DNA of 64,000 nucleotides from Pterobdella sp. o SKG-2022 (GCA_964035795.1 OZ038320.1:31843739-31907738); one strand, 5' to 3'; positions 1 to 13,000 are shown, counted from the first letter of the stretch. The notes: generated from the sequence alone by a model not told the origin. Program-made: numbers and translations.

Positions 1-25
1 ATAATAAAAATATTAATTCCGTCAG

Positions 26-3000
26 AACCAGACCACATCAGAGCTCAAAGCAACGTTCAATTCTACCGCCAGCTGATCTCAGAAGAAGAAATAAAAATGA
101 GTAATAGCAATAACTTTCCTCATCCGGATTCGAACCCGAGACCTATGGATGAATATAAAAGCTCGCTGGACTTTACCAACTATGAGAAGCTCTGTAGGAG
201 GGAGGAAACACATGTCAGTTTGTGTGTGTGAATGTGGATCTAATGTGGATTAGAATAACACAACCGGTTTAATATCTTTGTTGAATCGTTATACCTTTGT
301 TAAAGGCGTTAAACGAGTAATAATAATATAAGTAATATTTGAAATTTTTTTTAAGTCGATTTATGGAAGAATTTTAGTAAATTTATTTAGCAAAATAAAT
401 AGCTGTAATTTTCGATAAGTTTCGTATAAAAAAAATGTGATGTAAAAAATTGTCAAATATTACTTATAAGTAAATTTAAGATGTCTCTAAAAAGTTAATA
501 TAAGTAATAATATTTATCACATATCATCTTCAGCAAACTGTAGCTCTGTTTTACTGAGGATATAAAATTCATTGTTGATCTACTTCGTATTTTAGAGGCA
601 AATAATCCTCAATAAATTTGTATAATTATTTTTATCGTTTAACATGACTACCTTCCATTCATCCTACAGCCACAAAACACCCACAACCTACACTGTTTCT
701 ACATGCGGCATCACCCCTACCTGTTTTTGAGGCCTCAAAAGACGGAAGAGGTGCACCACCACCCCACCATGTATCTCTTCCATGATGTCGTGTCTGACCG
801 CCATGTCGATGCTATCAAGGAGACGTCTAAACCCAAGGTTGAGTCAAGGGAGGGGGTAGGATTCAAGAGGGTTAGGTGTGTGGATGTATGAAAAGATAAG
901 GAAAAGGGGTAAATTTATAATGTCGTTTTTTTTATTTTTATTCATTTCGTGTTTAAACTAGTTGGTATTTTGAATTATGTAGTTGGAGATGATATGTTTT
1001 TTCTATCATCAATTATTTTAATTAATCCATTAGTCTATTCTTAATTCTTTTTTTTTCATTCATTTACTTTTCAATCAAGTCACTATATCATATCAAATAT
1101 GATCTTGACACATGTATGCCTAGCCAATTAAGTATCATAGGATAGTTGCTTTTCTCTATGCGTCTATTTAGTTTTTACTTAATGCATCTATATATTAGTA
1201 CTCTTCATGTATTCCTCGTTAGTATAGTGGTAAGTATCCCCGCCTGTCACGCGGGAGACCGGGGTTCAATTCCCCGACGGGGAGATTTTTTGTTTTTTAA
1301 ATAACTTTATGGTCAAATACAACTATTTTGATGACGTATAATACCCTAAATCAAATAGTAAGGTCAACAAACAAAAAGTATTTATTTTAGAAAAAACACT
1401 AAACAATTATCACTTCATAATGTAAGCTAGTCTTACGAAAAGCTTCGTGTTTTATTTGAATAAATATTTTGTGTTTGTTGACTTTACAAAGTCAAACTTA
1501 TTTTAATCGTTTTTTTCTAATATGAACTTTTTGTTCGTACCATTATAGCATATAAATAGATCTACAATTCATATAATTTGCTGATTGTGAAGAGATTAAT
1601 TGATCAATATATTAGATAACCTGATCTATCAGTCTGATTTTTAATTAAACTTTTCTTTCATCCATTCTTCAATCATATTAATATTTGGTATTAACTTATT
1701 TTGTTCTACCAATCTTTACCCAATTAACTATTAAAACACATCTCATTATCTTGCGTGCATTTAAAATGTTTATCTAATCCATCAAAATTTCAGTCGTTTT
1801 CATGTAGTCCTCATTACTATAGTGGTAAGTTTCCCGCCTGTCCCGCGACAGACCGGGGTTCAATTCCCCGATGGAGAGATTTTTTAATTGCCCTATTCTT
1901 CTAATCATTATTTATTTTTACTACAACATATTTCGCTAAATCATTTTCCCACAACTATGTATTAGATGGGCAGATGAATTATTTTTCAATGAGATTGTAT
2001 ATTTTCATCGAAAATTAAGCATTATATATATTAAGACCAAGTTTTGGATTTCATCTGTGTATATTACAAATCCCTAAGCGTGAAGGCTATTCATAGATAG
2101 ATAAATACCAAAATTGCACCCAGACTCATGTGTTGATGATTGTAAGGAAAGATAAAAATTAATACGAGGTTCGCGTTAGGTTGAACAATGAATGCGGATA
2201 AACAAGCGAGTAAATTTACGAATCTTTGAGTTTAAAGTAAGAAAATTAATCAACATTACTACACTTTTCAAAAATTTTTCAACAAGAATTATTTATTAGA
2301 TGGTGTCTTTTATTTTTTTCACCATCAATCTTTCCTTAAATTAATATAATTTCAGAAAACTGGTTAGTTTATTAAGATACGAAGCTTTTCGATATCAACG
2401 TAAAATTTTCAAGTATGAGTAACCGTTTTATAAATCAATAAAACGGTTGAAAATTCTACGTTGCTAACGAAAAACTTCGTATCTTAATAAACTAACTAGT
2501 TTTGTGAAATTATATTAATTTTATTGTGGCTTTTGAAAAAATCATCGTATCCTCAAATGGATGATTCATTCACCAATCTTTTCATTCCTACTTCAATTTA
2601 TAATTCTATTTGGATTAAATTTGATTTTTAGTTTTTATTTTTTGTAAAAATTACAAAAAAAAATATTTTTTCAGTTAAATCTATTTTGGGTTAACTATAA
2701 GTTTCACTTGTCTGTCTCATACCTTTCAAATACGTAATCTTGTTATTATGCACCTATCCATCTGTTTATCTTAAAATGAATATGATAATCCTTCTCAATG
2801 TATTCCTCGTTAGTATAGTGGTAAGTATCCCCGCCTGTCACGCGGGAGACCGGGGTTCAATTCCCCGACGGGGAGATTTTTTATTTTACATTAGGAGAAG
2901 AAGAAGACGTAAATTTCAGAATTATTATTTAACTAATTTATTTCTTTATTATATAATTATTCAAATTGGCTTTTATCTTTAATCGCTTGTCTTCATCAAA

Positions 3001-6000
3001 TATAACAATGGATGGATTATACGAATACATAGATCGACAGCTTTTTGAAATTGTGGGTTTGTTTGTTGGTTGGTTTTGGGTCTTTGTTTCATATAATTTG
3101 TTGAACGGACAATCAAGAGATTTATGACAGGTACATAACAATATATATATAATGAGATAATTCCACAATGGGGGAGTAGAGCAGACAAGTGTGTGTAGAG
3201 ATCAGCTGATGGGAAATGATTAGATAGATACCGCCATTTTAAATCCCGTTTTGTCCCTTTTATAGCGAGAATTAATAGATTAATATTATTTCTAATTGAA
3301 TTTCATGATTTGTGCTTATATCTGGTTTTCATATTTTCCATCAAAAATATCCATTTTTTTTTTAAATTTTTAAAGGTTTTCTGAATTATTTCGCTTTTCC
3401 ACACGATATTAGGCCTTATTTGCAAGCAACTTTTTCAAGCTCATGTTTTTTAAATACATTCCATTTGTTTTTGTTGCATTTTTTTTTCATCTATTCATCT
3501 GTTCAACTCTTTCATAAGACTATCATACGGCCAATTCTATCACTCATCCATCCATCTTCTATTTCATCTTTTTTCTTTTCCCCACTTGTAAATTAAGTCA
3601 TCCTCCACAATTAAGTATGATTTTTACATATAAGTTTTCTAAAACTTAATTCTTTTCAATAAGACGTGCATTTCAATCTTTTCTTATGTGTCAATATTTC
3701 AGTTCAACCATTGTGTTCCTCGTTAGTATAGTGGTAAGTATCCCCGCCTGTCACGCGGGAGACCGGGGTTCAATTCCCCGACGGGGAGATTTTTTTCTAA
3801 ATTCACATAAAAATTAATTATATTTTTACTAAATTTGAGTATTTTCTTTTTTGATCATTTATTTAACTAATGAACTTCTTCCATCATTTCCTCATAACAC
3901 ACAGCCTTTCTACAAAAATAAGCCTATTAATTAAGTTCATATAAAACCATTGTTTGATGCAACTCCAACTCACAAGCTTAAGGCTGTCCATTCACCACTC
4001 TTCATATTCTCATGAAGCTTATGCTATAATCGTTGTATGTGTCTGTTTTTTATTTTGTTTCTATTTTGCAATATTATTTTTCATTAGTCATGTTTTGTAG
4101 TTATTTTTTGACCTCGTTATGATTTCATGCTTGATTTTACTCATTTTCCAGATTCCTTTATTCGACTACTACTACTACTGCTAAGGCTATTACTACTAAT
4201 GATACTGCTAACAATATTAATACTAATTTTTTTTGATACTGCTACTACTACTACTATTACTACTACTAATAATAATAATAGTAATAATGATAACAATAAT
4301 AATGACAATAATAAGTATTATTTTTTTTTAATTGTTATTGCAGTTAGGGAGGTCAGTAGTGTACCACAAGAGCGACAGTTCAAGCACCACTGTGCAAGAT
4401 TATCGAGTGAGTAAGAGGTAGGTGGTTATTGCTATTATTAATTACATAAATTAATAATAAGAATAATAATAACAATTATTATTATTATTAATCTTCATGT
4501 TTTGATGTATCTTTTTTATAGATACATTTTCCACGTTGTCCAAGCACAAAATTGAATTTAAAATTCTGATAATTTTTATCGTTTTTTCCTTTATTAATAT
4601 CGATCGAATACTTTCATTAATAGCTTCACCGTTTTTTAAATCCTTTTTTAATCGATATTTTTATCATTATTATTATTTTCGTTTTTTCATTGTTATTATT
4701 TTTTTGTTATTGTTATTGTTATTATTAAGGCGTGTTCCATACAAATGGAAGATCATAGGAAATTTCCACAATTTCGTTTACGGCAACAATTAAAAACATA
4801 AGGATAATAATCAAAATAATAATAATAATACGAATAATAATAATTCATATTTTTTCAATTTAATTTAATTTGATATAACTTTTTTGTATGTACTTTTGCC
4901 ATCTCTGTATATTATTGAAGGCCTTAAAATTAGGTTCGAGTTGCCTTTTTCAAATTATCGTTCAGATTCACTTTTTTTATGCTTTTTCCATCATTACTTG
5001 AAAACTGACAATTTTTTCATTATCCCATTTCCACAATGGCCGTTTTGATTAATAAATGATCTTTGTTGTTTAATAATAATTATTAGAATATATAATAATA
5101 AGAATAATTATAATAACATTAAAAATTTTATTTGTTTGAACAAGTAGTGGTTAAAGTTTGTGAAGCAGTGTACGTGGTCATATAAGAAAAAGAAAATAAT
5201 GTAACTAGTAATAACACAAAGATTCAAATTAAAAATATTAGGAATAATAAAATTAATAATTATAATAACCAAATTAAAAATATTGATGCAATTTAGGGTA
5301 TTATTTATTTGACAACATATGTATTTACTAAATAATAATGAGGTGAATAATAATAACTATAATAATGTGTTTTCTGTCACAGAGTATTTATCTACGCACT
5401 AGAGACATTGAAAAATAATAAAGCCATTTTATTATTATTCCATTCATAATAAGAATAATAAATTTCAATTATTTTTAGTAACAATAGTTTGAATAAAAAT
5501 ATTTTTTTCAATGTTATTTTCTTTATTGTTATTTTTGTTGTTAACAAAAGCCGGTCTTATCTTTCTCATTATTCCACTTATATCTCATTTGTTTCATTAG
5601 TTACTATTACAGCCTTACTTTCGACAGATGAATAATTTTTTGATATTTTATTTATAGTTTACATCGTGCAGTATTATAATTTTGGTGCAAAATGTGGAAT
5701 GTCTTGGAAGCGGTTTCCATTGCCATATTTTATTTATAAATTATATTTTTTTCTTCTAGTTAATAAAACAATGAAAATATAAAATGAGTGCCACATCTTC
5801 TGAAAAAAGATAGTTATATATACCGAACAAAATAACTGTCAGTACAAACGCTGGAATAAACAAAATTATGTCAACTGGAAGAATTTATGATAGTAATTAA
5901 TTGCTCATAACCAAATTCGTGCATAAAACTTCAAGCTCATTAGCATAAAATTTGAGTTCACTTCAAAAAAGATAACGAATGTCTTTCATCCGTTATGTAT

Positions 6001-8761
6001 TAATTTTATTATTGTATTGGCGTCTGGGATCCAAACGGGTTGAAATAAATAAGGAAATTGGGGAAAAGATAGCCCCAGAGACAAGAAAGCCGGAGTGAAC
6101 ATCCATCCTCAAGCAAAATGTATGGCCCCACAAAAGAAGAAATGCTTTTGGTGTTATGGGTACTTACACTAGTCCAAAAATAAAAGAAATTTTCTAATTA
6201 TGACTAACGAAAACTATTTAAACGTCTCTATACGCTCGGTGTTTGTTTTTGAACGGGACTGTTTACCTTTTTATGTTTCACTTCGTTTTTATTTTTATTC
6301 TATTTTAGTAATGAATATTTTGTTGATGTTATTATTATTATTAATAATAATAAAAAAAATTAAAGATGTTGTTTTGATGATGAGGATGATAATGATATTT
6401 ATATAACCCCAACATTAGGTACTCCGAATCTCCCATTCTTAACAACTTTTAGTCTTTTTTTTAGCGACATCTTTCGATTATATTATTTTTTAGAATTATT
6501 TTTTTGATTTTTATTATTATCTTTTGCTTATTATCATTATTCTTTAGTTATTAATATTACCCTTTGTTTATTATTATATATATTTTCATTATTATTATGT
6601 AGTGGGTGGCTGAAGGACTGGGACAACAGTGCAGTAAAGTCCTTCTCCTTTATGTCGTCCATTCTCTCCAACCTCACCCTTGACACCGTCGAGGATCTGC
6701 AAGTTATCATTATTTTTTTCATTTTTATTGTTTTTATTTTATTTATATTTATATTCTTGTTGTGATTACTATCAGGTACTGAACTACGGCATTGGAGGGC
6801 ATTATGAGCCACATTACGACTTTTCCACTGTTAGTATTATTTTTTTGTTTATTACTAATTTTTTCTAATTCTTGTTTTTATTTCCTTCTATACACTGCTT
6901 TTGAAAGCACTGGTTGTGATCGATGGTGGGGCGCAACACATTATCTGGGCACATTTTATGTCTTCAAGACTTTTTAAAAAACACAATCATTATTTTTATT
7001 ATAAATATTCCAATAAAAAACAAAGTCTTTCGTCAAATTTTTTTTCGTTTAAACACATGTTAGGCTTGAAGAATTAGAGTGCTTTCTTGTTTTCAATAGC
7101 AATGGTTGTTTCCTTCGTTTTGCTTATTATATTAGCAAACTTTGGAATAATGTAATGGTGTGAAGTTTTTATTTTTTCATATTATTTTTATTTTATTATT
7201 ATTTTTATTATTGTTATTGTTCTACAGATAGAGAATGAGGCTTTTGAAGCAAGTATAGGAAACAGGATCGCTACATTCATTTGCTATGTGCGTTTGTTTG
7301 TCTGTTTTTATGTTTGTTTTTTTCGTTTGTTTGTCTGCAGACAAACAAACAAGCAAACACACATACACACAGTTATCTGACGTGGAAGCAGGAGGGGCTA
7401 CAGTTTTTCCAGGCATTGGTGTCTCTTACTGGCCTCAAAAGGTGGCAAAGATGGATGAATGAATGCATGAATGGATGAGTGGGTAAGTGCATGAATGAAT
7501 GGGTGGATGGATGAAGGGTCGGTGAATGGGGGAGTTGATGGATCGATGGGTCAAAAATTCAAGTGGGTTTTTTTCATTTTTTAACCTAATTCTCATTTTT
7601 TCTCAAACATAAAAAATACTCCGTTTGAAACAAACACACACAGACAATCTTCACCAACATTTTTTTCACATTCACTCATTCCTCCACTCATCATCTTCTT
7701 TATTCACCCTCTTCATCATCACATTCTTCATCCACTCACCCACCTATCACAGGGCAAATGTGCCTTCTGGTACAACCTGTTCAGGAGTGGAAAAGGAGAT
7801 CTGAGGACTCGACATGCCGCATGCCCTGTCCTTTCTGGAATCAAGTGGGGTGAGTAAGGATGTCTCATCAGTTATTGTCAACTGCTGCTCTTATTCATAA
7901 TGAAATTTTTTTAAAAAGTTATGAATGAAGTGAGTAATATCTACAGCAGTTATCATTTCATTTTTTGACGTCATGTCAGTCCATCTCGAGTTGTTTGAAC
8001 TGATTTTGCGACCCTTCAGTCAAGTGAAGTATGCAGTGCTCCTAGTTATAAATAAAATTATTTTTTTTGAGGATTTTATTGGTGGGTTGTGATCCATGCG
8101 AACTTGAAATATTTTTAAAAGTCCTTGCTTGAAATTCAAGTGTAAGTCTTATTTCGAAGAGCACTATAGAGCCATGAAAAGTGACGTTGTTCCCCTCTAA
8201 GATTTTATAACTGCTCCAGTTTCTTATTATTGTGTCTGGTTTGGGGGAAATTTCAATGCTAAGACAAGTCTTCAAATTTTTCATTCCAACACGTTGGTTT
8301 ACTTTCTCTAAAAATTTTTCGTTTCTTACGGCTGTTGAATTAGTTTGGAAGTTAAGAATCTAATTGAGTAGTTGAAAAATTGTTTATTTCTTTGAGATTA
8401 GAAACATCAAAACGAAAACAAGGATCAACATTGTTGTTTTGTCTTTATCCATCATGCAGTTTCATGTTTTAGGGGAGAATATGTGTTTAACTCGAAAACA
8501 TGGCTTCTTATCTCCATTTATATGAAGCTTTCGAGTGCTTTCGGGTGTGCATTCTAAACAATTGAGAAGCATTCGGTGTTTTATTTTTTTTACTATTATT
8601 TTCATTATTTATATTTTTATCATTATTTTTTTATTATTATTTTTTATTTTTATTTTTTTTATTAGTATTAGCTATTATTTCCATCCCCAGTGAGCAACAA
8701 ATGGTTCCACGAAATTGGACAGGAGTTCATTCGGCCGTGTCTCAGTCATCTTGATCTTTAA
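26..8761 (+). CDS. P4HA: Prolyl 4-hydroxylase alpha subunit (collagen type), 3' part of gene
   Basis: ER-lumen 2-oxoglutarate/Fe(II) dioxygenase that hydroxylates proline in procollagen, paired with protein disulfide isomerase as beta subunit. Exons read: 26-213, 670-837, 4344-4417, 6603-6702, 6776-6829, 7228-7287, 7373-7441, 7753-7849, 8691-8761. All have AG/GT borders and compatible phases, giving about 292 residues with no stop. The first exon carries the linker ending NYEKLCRREE, matching the YEMLCRGE segment of the family. The catalytic part shows GIGGHYEPHYDF (iron ligands His and Asp of PHxD), then TRHAACPVLSGIKW (distal His and the Lys that binds 2-oxoglutarate). The end, VSNKWFHEIGQEFIRPC, is the typical C-terminus. 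The N-terminal dimerisation and peptide-binding exons lie before the window. The 3.5-kb intron 838-4343 hosts tRNA genes. The acceptor at 24-25 is inferred. Family assignment is very secure; single exon edges could be off by a few bases. Confidence 0.95.
327..468. repeat. About 142-bp inverted-repeat element, copy 1
   Basis: The ends are inverted copies (TATAAGTAATATTTGA at the left; its complement at the right, 451-468). The interior, TTATGGAAGAA..TTTAGTAAATTTATT..AAAATAAATAG, recurs at about 16787-16945, also with inverted ends. Two diverged copies with terminal inverted repeats suggest a short non-autonomous transposon family. It sits in the P4HA intron before the exon at 670. Confidence 0.6.
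1213..1284 (+). tRNA. tRNA-Asp (GTC), copy 1
   Basis: A 72-nt cloverleaf in the sense direction inside a P4HA intron. The seven-base acceptor stem pairs, the D-arm/A box reads TAGTATAGTGGTAAG, the anticodon loop CTGTCAC presents GTC, and the T-arm/B box GGGTTCAATTCCC is intact. A T6 run just after the gene is a good Pol III terminator. The sequence closely resembles other animal tRNA-Asp genes known to me. Confidence 0.95.
1808..1878 (+). pseudogene. tRNA-Asp pseudogene, copy 2
   Basis: Clearly a copy of the neighbouring tRNA-Asp genes (same A box core, GTC anticodon and B box) but diverged. It is 71 nt long, one base is lost before the anticodon stem, and the anticodon loop is CTGTCCC. The 3' anticodon-stem strand GCGAC no longer pairs fully with CCCGC, and the acceptor stem has a C-A mismatch. 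The paired change of G6 to A and its partner C to T keeps that acceptor pair, so some decay may have happened while the gene was still folding. A T6 terminator remains. I judge it non-functional. Confidence 0.75.
2339..2521. repeat. 183-bp fold-back (palindromic) element
   Basis: The arms 2339-2411 and 2448-2521 are near-perfect reverse complements, and the centre (AACCGTTTTAT ... ATAAAACGGTT) is itself palindromic, so the whole element can fold into one hairpin. It contains the motif ACGAAGCTTTTCG shared with other repeats in the window. It lies between tRNA-Asp copies 2 and 3. Probably a MITE-like non-autonomous DNA element; no coding capacity. Confidence 0.75.
2804..2875 (+). tRNA. tRNA-Asp (GTC), copy 3
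   Basis: Identical over all 72 nt to the copy at 1213-1284, with intact A box, B box and GTC anticodon, followed by a T run. The short open reading frame that overlaps it is an artefact of the tRNA sequence. Confidence 0.95.
3717..3788 (+). tRNA. tRNA-Asp (GTC), copy 4
   Basis: Identical over 72 nt to the copies at 1213 and 2804, ended by a T7 run. Flanking sequence is not shared with the other copies beyond a few bases, so the array is not a simple recent tandem duplication of a long unit. All copies point the same way as the host gene P4HA. Confidence 0.95.
4418..6602. other. P4HA intron, AT-rich filler
   Basis: No exon or RNA gene seen. The sequence is dominated by degenerate AAT/ATT trinucleotide runs and poly-T stretches, mirrored on both strands around 4250-4860. 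The short ORFs here are low-complexity artefacts. Confidence 0.6.
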
Positions 8762-9235
8762 AAACAATAATAATAATAAAAATATTTGATTATAAAAAAA
8801 ATAATAATTTTAATAATAAAAATAAGAAGAAAATAGGAATAATGACTATTGCTAGGAGAGAGAAGAGGTTAAACGGAGAATATGATGAAGAAGAGGATGC
8901 AAAAAGAACAAAGGCCAAATATAAAAATATAATAAACTAAATAATAGTCATAATAAAATCAATAATATTAAAATAAAATACGGGTACGTTTACTTATTTA
9001 AACTTGTAAGAGTTTTCAACATTCTTTGGACTTATGTCAAATTTACATCTTATATATAATTATCAGTTTTCAGAATCTGAATTTGCATTCACTTTTTTCT
9101 TCGTCAAGCGCTTCACACATTTTTTGAATGTTTTGTTGATTTTTTGTTGTTTTTTCCACTCTATTTCTTTTTTGTTTTAGATCGCTAACACTTGATAAAA
9201 AGAACTAAAAGCAAATACTATATAACGGAATAATA

Positions 9236-9519
9236 CAAAGCTTTTCGTAATTCAAACTCACATTGTTGGCCTGGATAGCTCAGTTGGTAGAGCGTCAGAC
9301 TAATTATCTAAAGTTCCCGGGTTCGATACCGCGTTGGCCGACAATTAGTATGTATTACACAGCGTGTTTTCACTACGTTAAATTTGTAGCAAGCGCTTTT
9401 CATCAGTTGAACTCACGTTATCAAATTTTAAAATTTAGAATTTATTAACTAGTTAGCAGTTAGCAAAGTTTTTATGTTTTTAAACTTGAAAATGTGGGTT
9501 GATCTTACGAAAAGCTTTG
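9236..9519. mobile_element. 284-bp element with 29-bp terminal inverted repeats (MITE-like)
   Basis: Left end 9236-9264 and right end 9491-9519 are inverted copies differing at only a few positions; each carries the AAGCTTTTCGTAA motif. TAATA immediately precedes and follows the element, a candidate 5-bp target-site duplication, though in such AT-rich DNA this could be chance. There is no transposase, so it would be non-autonomous. It carries a tRNA-like sequence at 9268-9341 just inside the left end and lies between the convergent P4HA and p24 genes. Confidence 0.65.
9268..9341 (+). pseudogene. tRNA-like sequence (tRNA-derived repeat or tRNA pseudogene)
   Basis: The A box TAGCTCAGTTGGTAGAGC and a B box GGGTTCGATACC are well preserved, and the body resembles animal tRNA-Lys. 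The anticodon loop reads CTAATTA (anticodon AAT, nominally Ile) and its stem (TCAGA/TCTAA) and the acceptor stem pair poorly. There is no T-run terminator directly after. Best read as the tRNA-derived head of a short repeat or a dead tRNA rather than a working gene. Confidence 0.65.
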
Positions 9520-10030
9520 TAATATTCAGCATGATTCAGTGGAATAATTTAGTTACACTTCATCCAAACTTGCTCGTTTTAGTAGAACAATATTAATATT
9601 AATAATATTATCAGAAAAAAATAGATCTGAATAAACTTAAAATCATGTTTCAATAATACAAATTTCTTCTTTGTTTGTGTTAATCTTGTTTTTATTCATT
9701 TTTTTTAAATTAAATGAAAAAAACTCAAAACTATTTATTAAAATCTTCAAAAAAATTCACCATCAACACTCCATGTGGATCAAACTCTAAGCAGTTTTGA
9801 AAATAGAAGTCGAATCCCAATACCACGTCACTCAATACCAAACCACATAACTTCTATTCAGATGACTTAGTTATTGCTGCAAAAATCCATAGTTTTATAA
9901 AAATTTTTTTAAACTAATGATTTTGTTTTTCCCTTTTTTTTATTATTAAATTTCCTTGTAATTGTTATTTTTATTCTTTATGCTCACGTCATTGAAAACA
10001 TTCATTCCAGTCTTTTTCCCACTTCATTAG

Positions 10031-13000
10031 CTAGGTCAAAATGGAGGGTTTTGATTGGCTGAGGGGCACCCTCTTTTGAGTGAAAAACATCTTCAATGTT
10101 ATAAGCTCTCCAAGTCCAACAATTAGTATCAGTAATGATTGAGCCAAAGACATCAGTGTCACCTAGAGATGATTTGGGTCTTTTTGAAATTTTGAGAGAT
10201 TTATAAGTATTCATTAGGACCGGGAAAAAAATTCAAAGGATGAATGATTATTGATAAAAAATTTTCATTTATCAACATCATATAATTTAATATATGACGC
10301 TGCGACAAAGAGATAATAATGAATAATAGATATGAATAATGACGATATAAAACAATTGACAGTAAAGATATAATATAATGAGCATGTGATGAAAAGCGGT
10401 AACAAGTTGATAGAAATTTTTGTGGGTTCCATAAGGTCTTCACCTTCCAATTTAGGTTCTCTGCATAGTTGCGGCCCTAAAAATAGAAATTCATCAAAAC
10501 TACTATTATTATAATCAAAGTATAATTGTTTAATAGTTGAAAAATTATATCGAAGTAATGGTGATATGGAGTATAAAACGCCATGAACTTAATGAAAACT
10601 AATGAGCTCTTGTAAATCAATCATAGATTTATAAATTTATATTAAAATAATGAATTATTGAGATGATAAAATTTTTTAAAGGAACTTGGTTATACTACAT
10701 TTCCAATCAACATTGTTGTAATATAAGCTCTTGATATTGCTAATTCGGAAGCACTATCAAATCCCTTGTCATTCCCCACCTTAGATTCCTGCAGACGGTA
10801 GTCAACCTGCATTTGCATCACGTCAGATGCCGCAGTATGTATGCTTTCAAGGAACTCTTGTGCCTGAGTGTTTGCGGTGGGTCCGTTGTTCGGTCCTTCC
10901 ATTGCTAGCCTGTGTGTGTTTGTGTGTTTTTCTTTCGTTTTTATTTTATAATTTTATAAAGTAAAGGTAACTTCCTTTTTCCGTACATTATTTGCATCTG
11001 TGAGGATCATTGAAACACGATAATATATGACTTTTATTTATAGAGACGAAGCTTTTTGATATATTTTCTATACCAAGCATCACTTTGCTCTAAGTAGGGT
11101 TGAGTTTCAGTTGACTGTGAAAAAACCAAGAGCTTAGAGAAAAAAAACAACTGGATAATTTATGGAGTGGAGTTAAGACCTGGAAAAGAGACTTGTGAAA
11201 AGATTAATTTCATCTGCAAGCTGAGACTACACAGATGAGTGATGTATATAGAGAGAAATGGATTGGTCCCAGAACGGAGCTTTGCGGCATGCCTGAGTTA
11301 AGTGATGTTAGAGAAAAAGAAAAAATTTTCCTTTTCAACAAACTAAAAACGTTGAGAAAGGTTGGAGCAAAACCAAGAAAGAGCGAGATCAGAAATTTTG
11401 AAGTGTCTATTCAAAACGTCAACTAGCATATTCTGATCAAGGGTGTCGAAAGCAGCAGAAAGGTCTAACGAAATCAAAACGACAGCATGTCTATTGGCAC
11501 AGATGTTGCAAAAACTGTCCGTGGTGCGTAGAAGTGCAGTTTCTGCTGACTGGTACTGAAGACATGTTGATTGGAAAGAATTAAAGTTAAAAAATGAAGA
11601 AACTAGAAAAGTTCAAGCAATTATTTAAATAAGTTCAAATTCTGAAAAACTGTTCGCAACTTGGAAATCTTTTGGAAAGTCTTTTTCTTCAATTTGTATT
11701 TCAGCATATTAAAATTTAACTTTTACGAGCATTGATTCTTTGTTGTTATTTCTTGAGTCTATTGATCGTAAAATTTCAACTGACATTTAAGGCTTGTTAA
11801 AATAACAGACAAAGTTTATTCATAAATATATTTTTAATTCTTCGAGCTAAAAAAAAATAATAATACCAACATTTATAACATTATACAAGTAAAATTAACT
11901 TTCGAAACAAATAATATCATTTTAATTCTTCAAATAATAACAGTGATAAAAAAACACAAATTAATGAAAAAATTGCTAATAAGAGTAATAAGAATAATAA
12001 TCAATAAACAAATCAAAATTTTTATCGATCTTTGAATACACGAAGCTCTTCGTAAGTTGAGTTCACATTTTCAACTAGAGGTAAAGAGTCTAAATTTGAA
12101 AACTAGTACTCTTACTACTTCTACTAATATTTTTACTAATACTACTGATTCTGTTACTACTACCATTTGTAATAACAATAATGAAAGCATTTGACCTGCC
12201 ATGGTCTTCTGGTCTCAACTCGAAGTAGACGAATTTGTGGGTGACCGTGGAGAACCTGTTGCTGAAGCAGAATGAGTAGGTGCCCCAAGAGATCTGAAGT
12301 CATGTTTAAACAAAGTATATTGACCAATTTTACTTAAGTTTCTTCGATAAAGGTAGAAACAAAACCATTAATAAATGTGATAGTAGCAAGATTAAAATTC
12401 AGTATAACCAACAACACCAACCTCAAACTTGAATTCTCCCTCTGAACTTCTTTGCTTTTTAAATATTTCAGAGTCTACAGGGGATTTGATGCTTACGTCG
12501 ATGTCATAGTTACCGCCTTTGATCACCTAGGAGGAGGAGAAGAAAGAGGGGGAAGAGAAAGAAAAAAAGAAAAAAGAAGAAGAGGAGGGTGAAGACGAGG
12601 AGAAGGAAAAAAAGAATAAAGAGGAAGAAGAAGAGGAGGAGAAAAAGGAGAAAGAGGAGGTGAAAAATAAACAATAAAAATATCAAGTACAAAACTATAT
12701 GAAAAACTAGAAAAAGAAAAATGAAAATTGAGAAATCATTTTTAAATAATAGTGCTAGGCTATTCATTTGAAGGGTTTGACGATGAAAGAAAAGAGAGAA
12801 GAATGGACAAAGCAAATAATAAAATTATAATTATGAAAATTAAAAGTAACAATAATTATTAAGTTATAATTTGGAGAGGAAAAAAAACTGAGTCACGAGA
12901 AATATGGATGATGAATAGAGAAGAAGAGACTCACCCTGTATTCAAAGATGTAAGTTGTCGATCCTTCGAAATCTTCATAGAAGCAAACTTCGTTTCTCTC

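Noticed and set aside
2740..2982. 80-residue ORF over a tRNA-Asp gene
   Set aside because: The middle is the translated tRNA; no other support.
10690..10902. 70-residue ORF taken as a complete small protein
   Set aside because: It is exon 4 of the p24 gene read through its donor at 10779; homology stops exactly at that donor.
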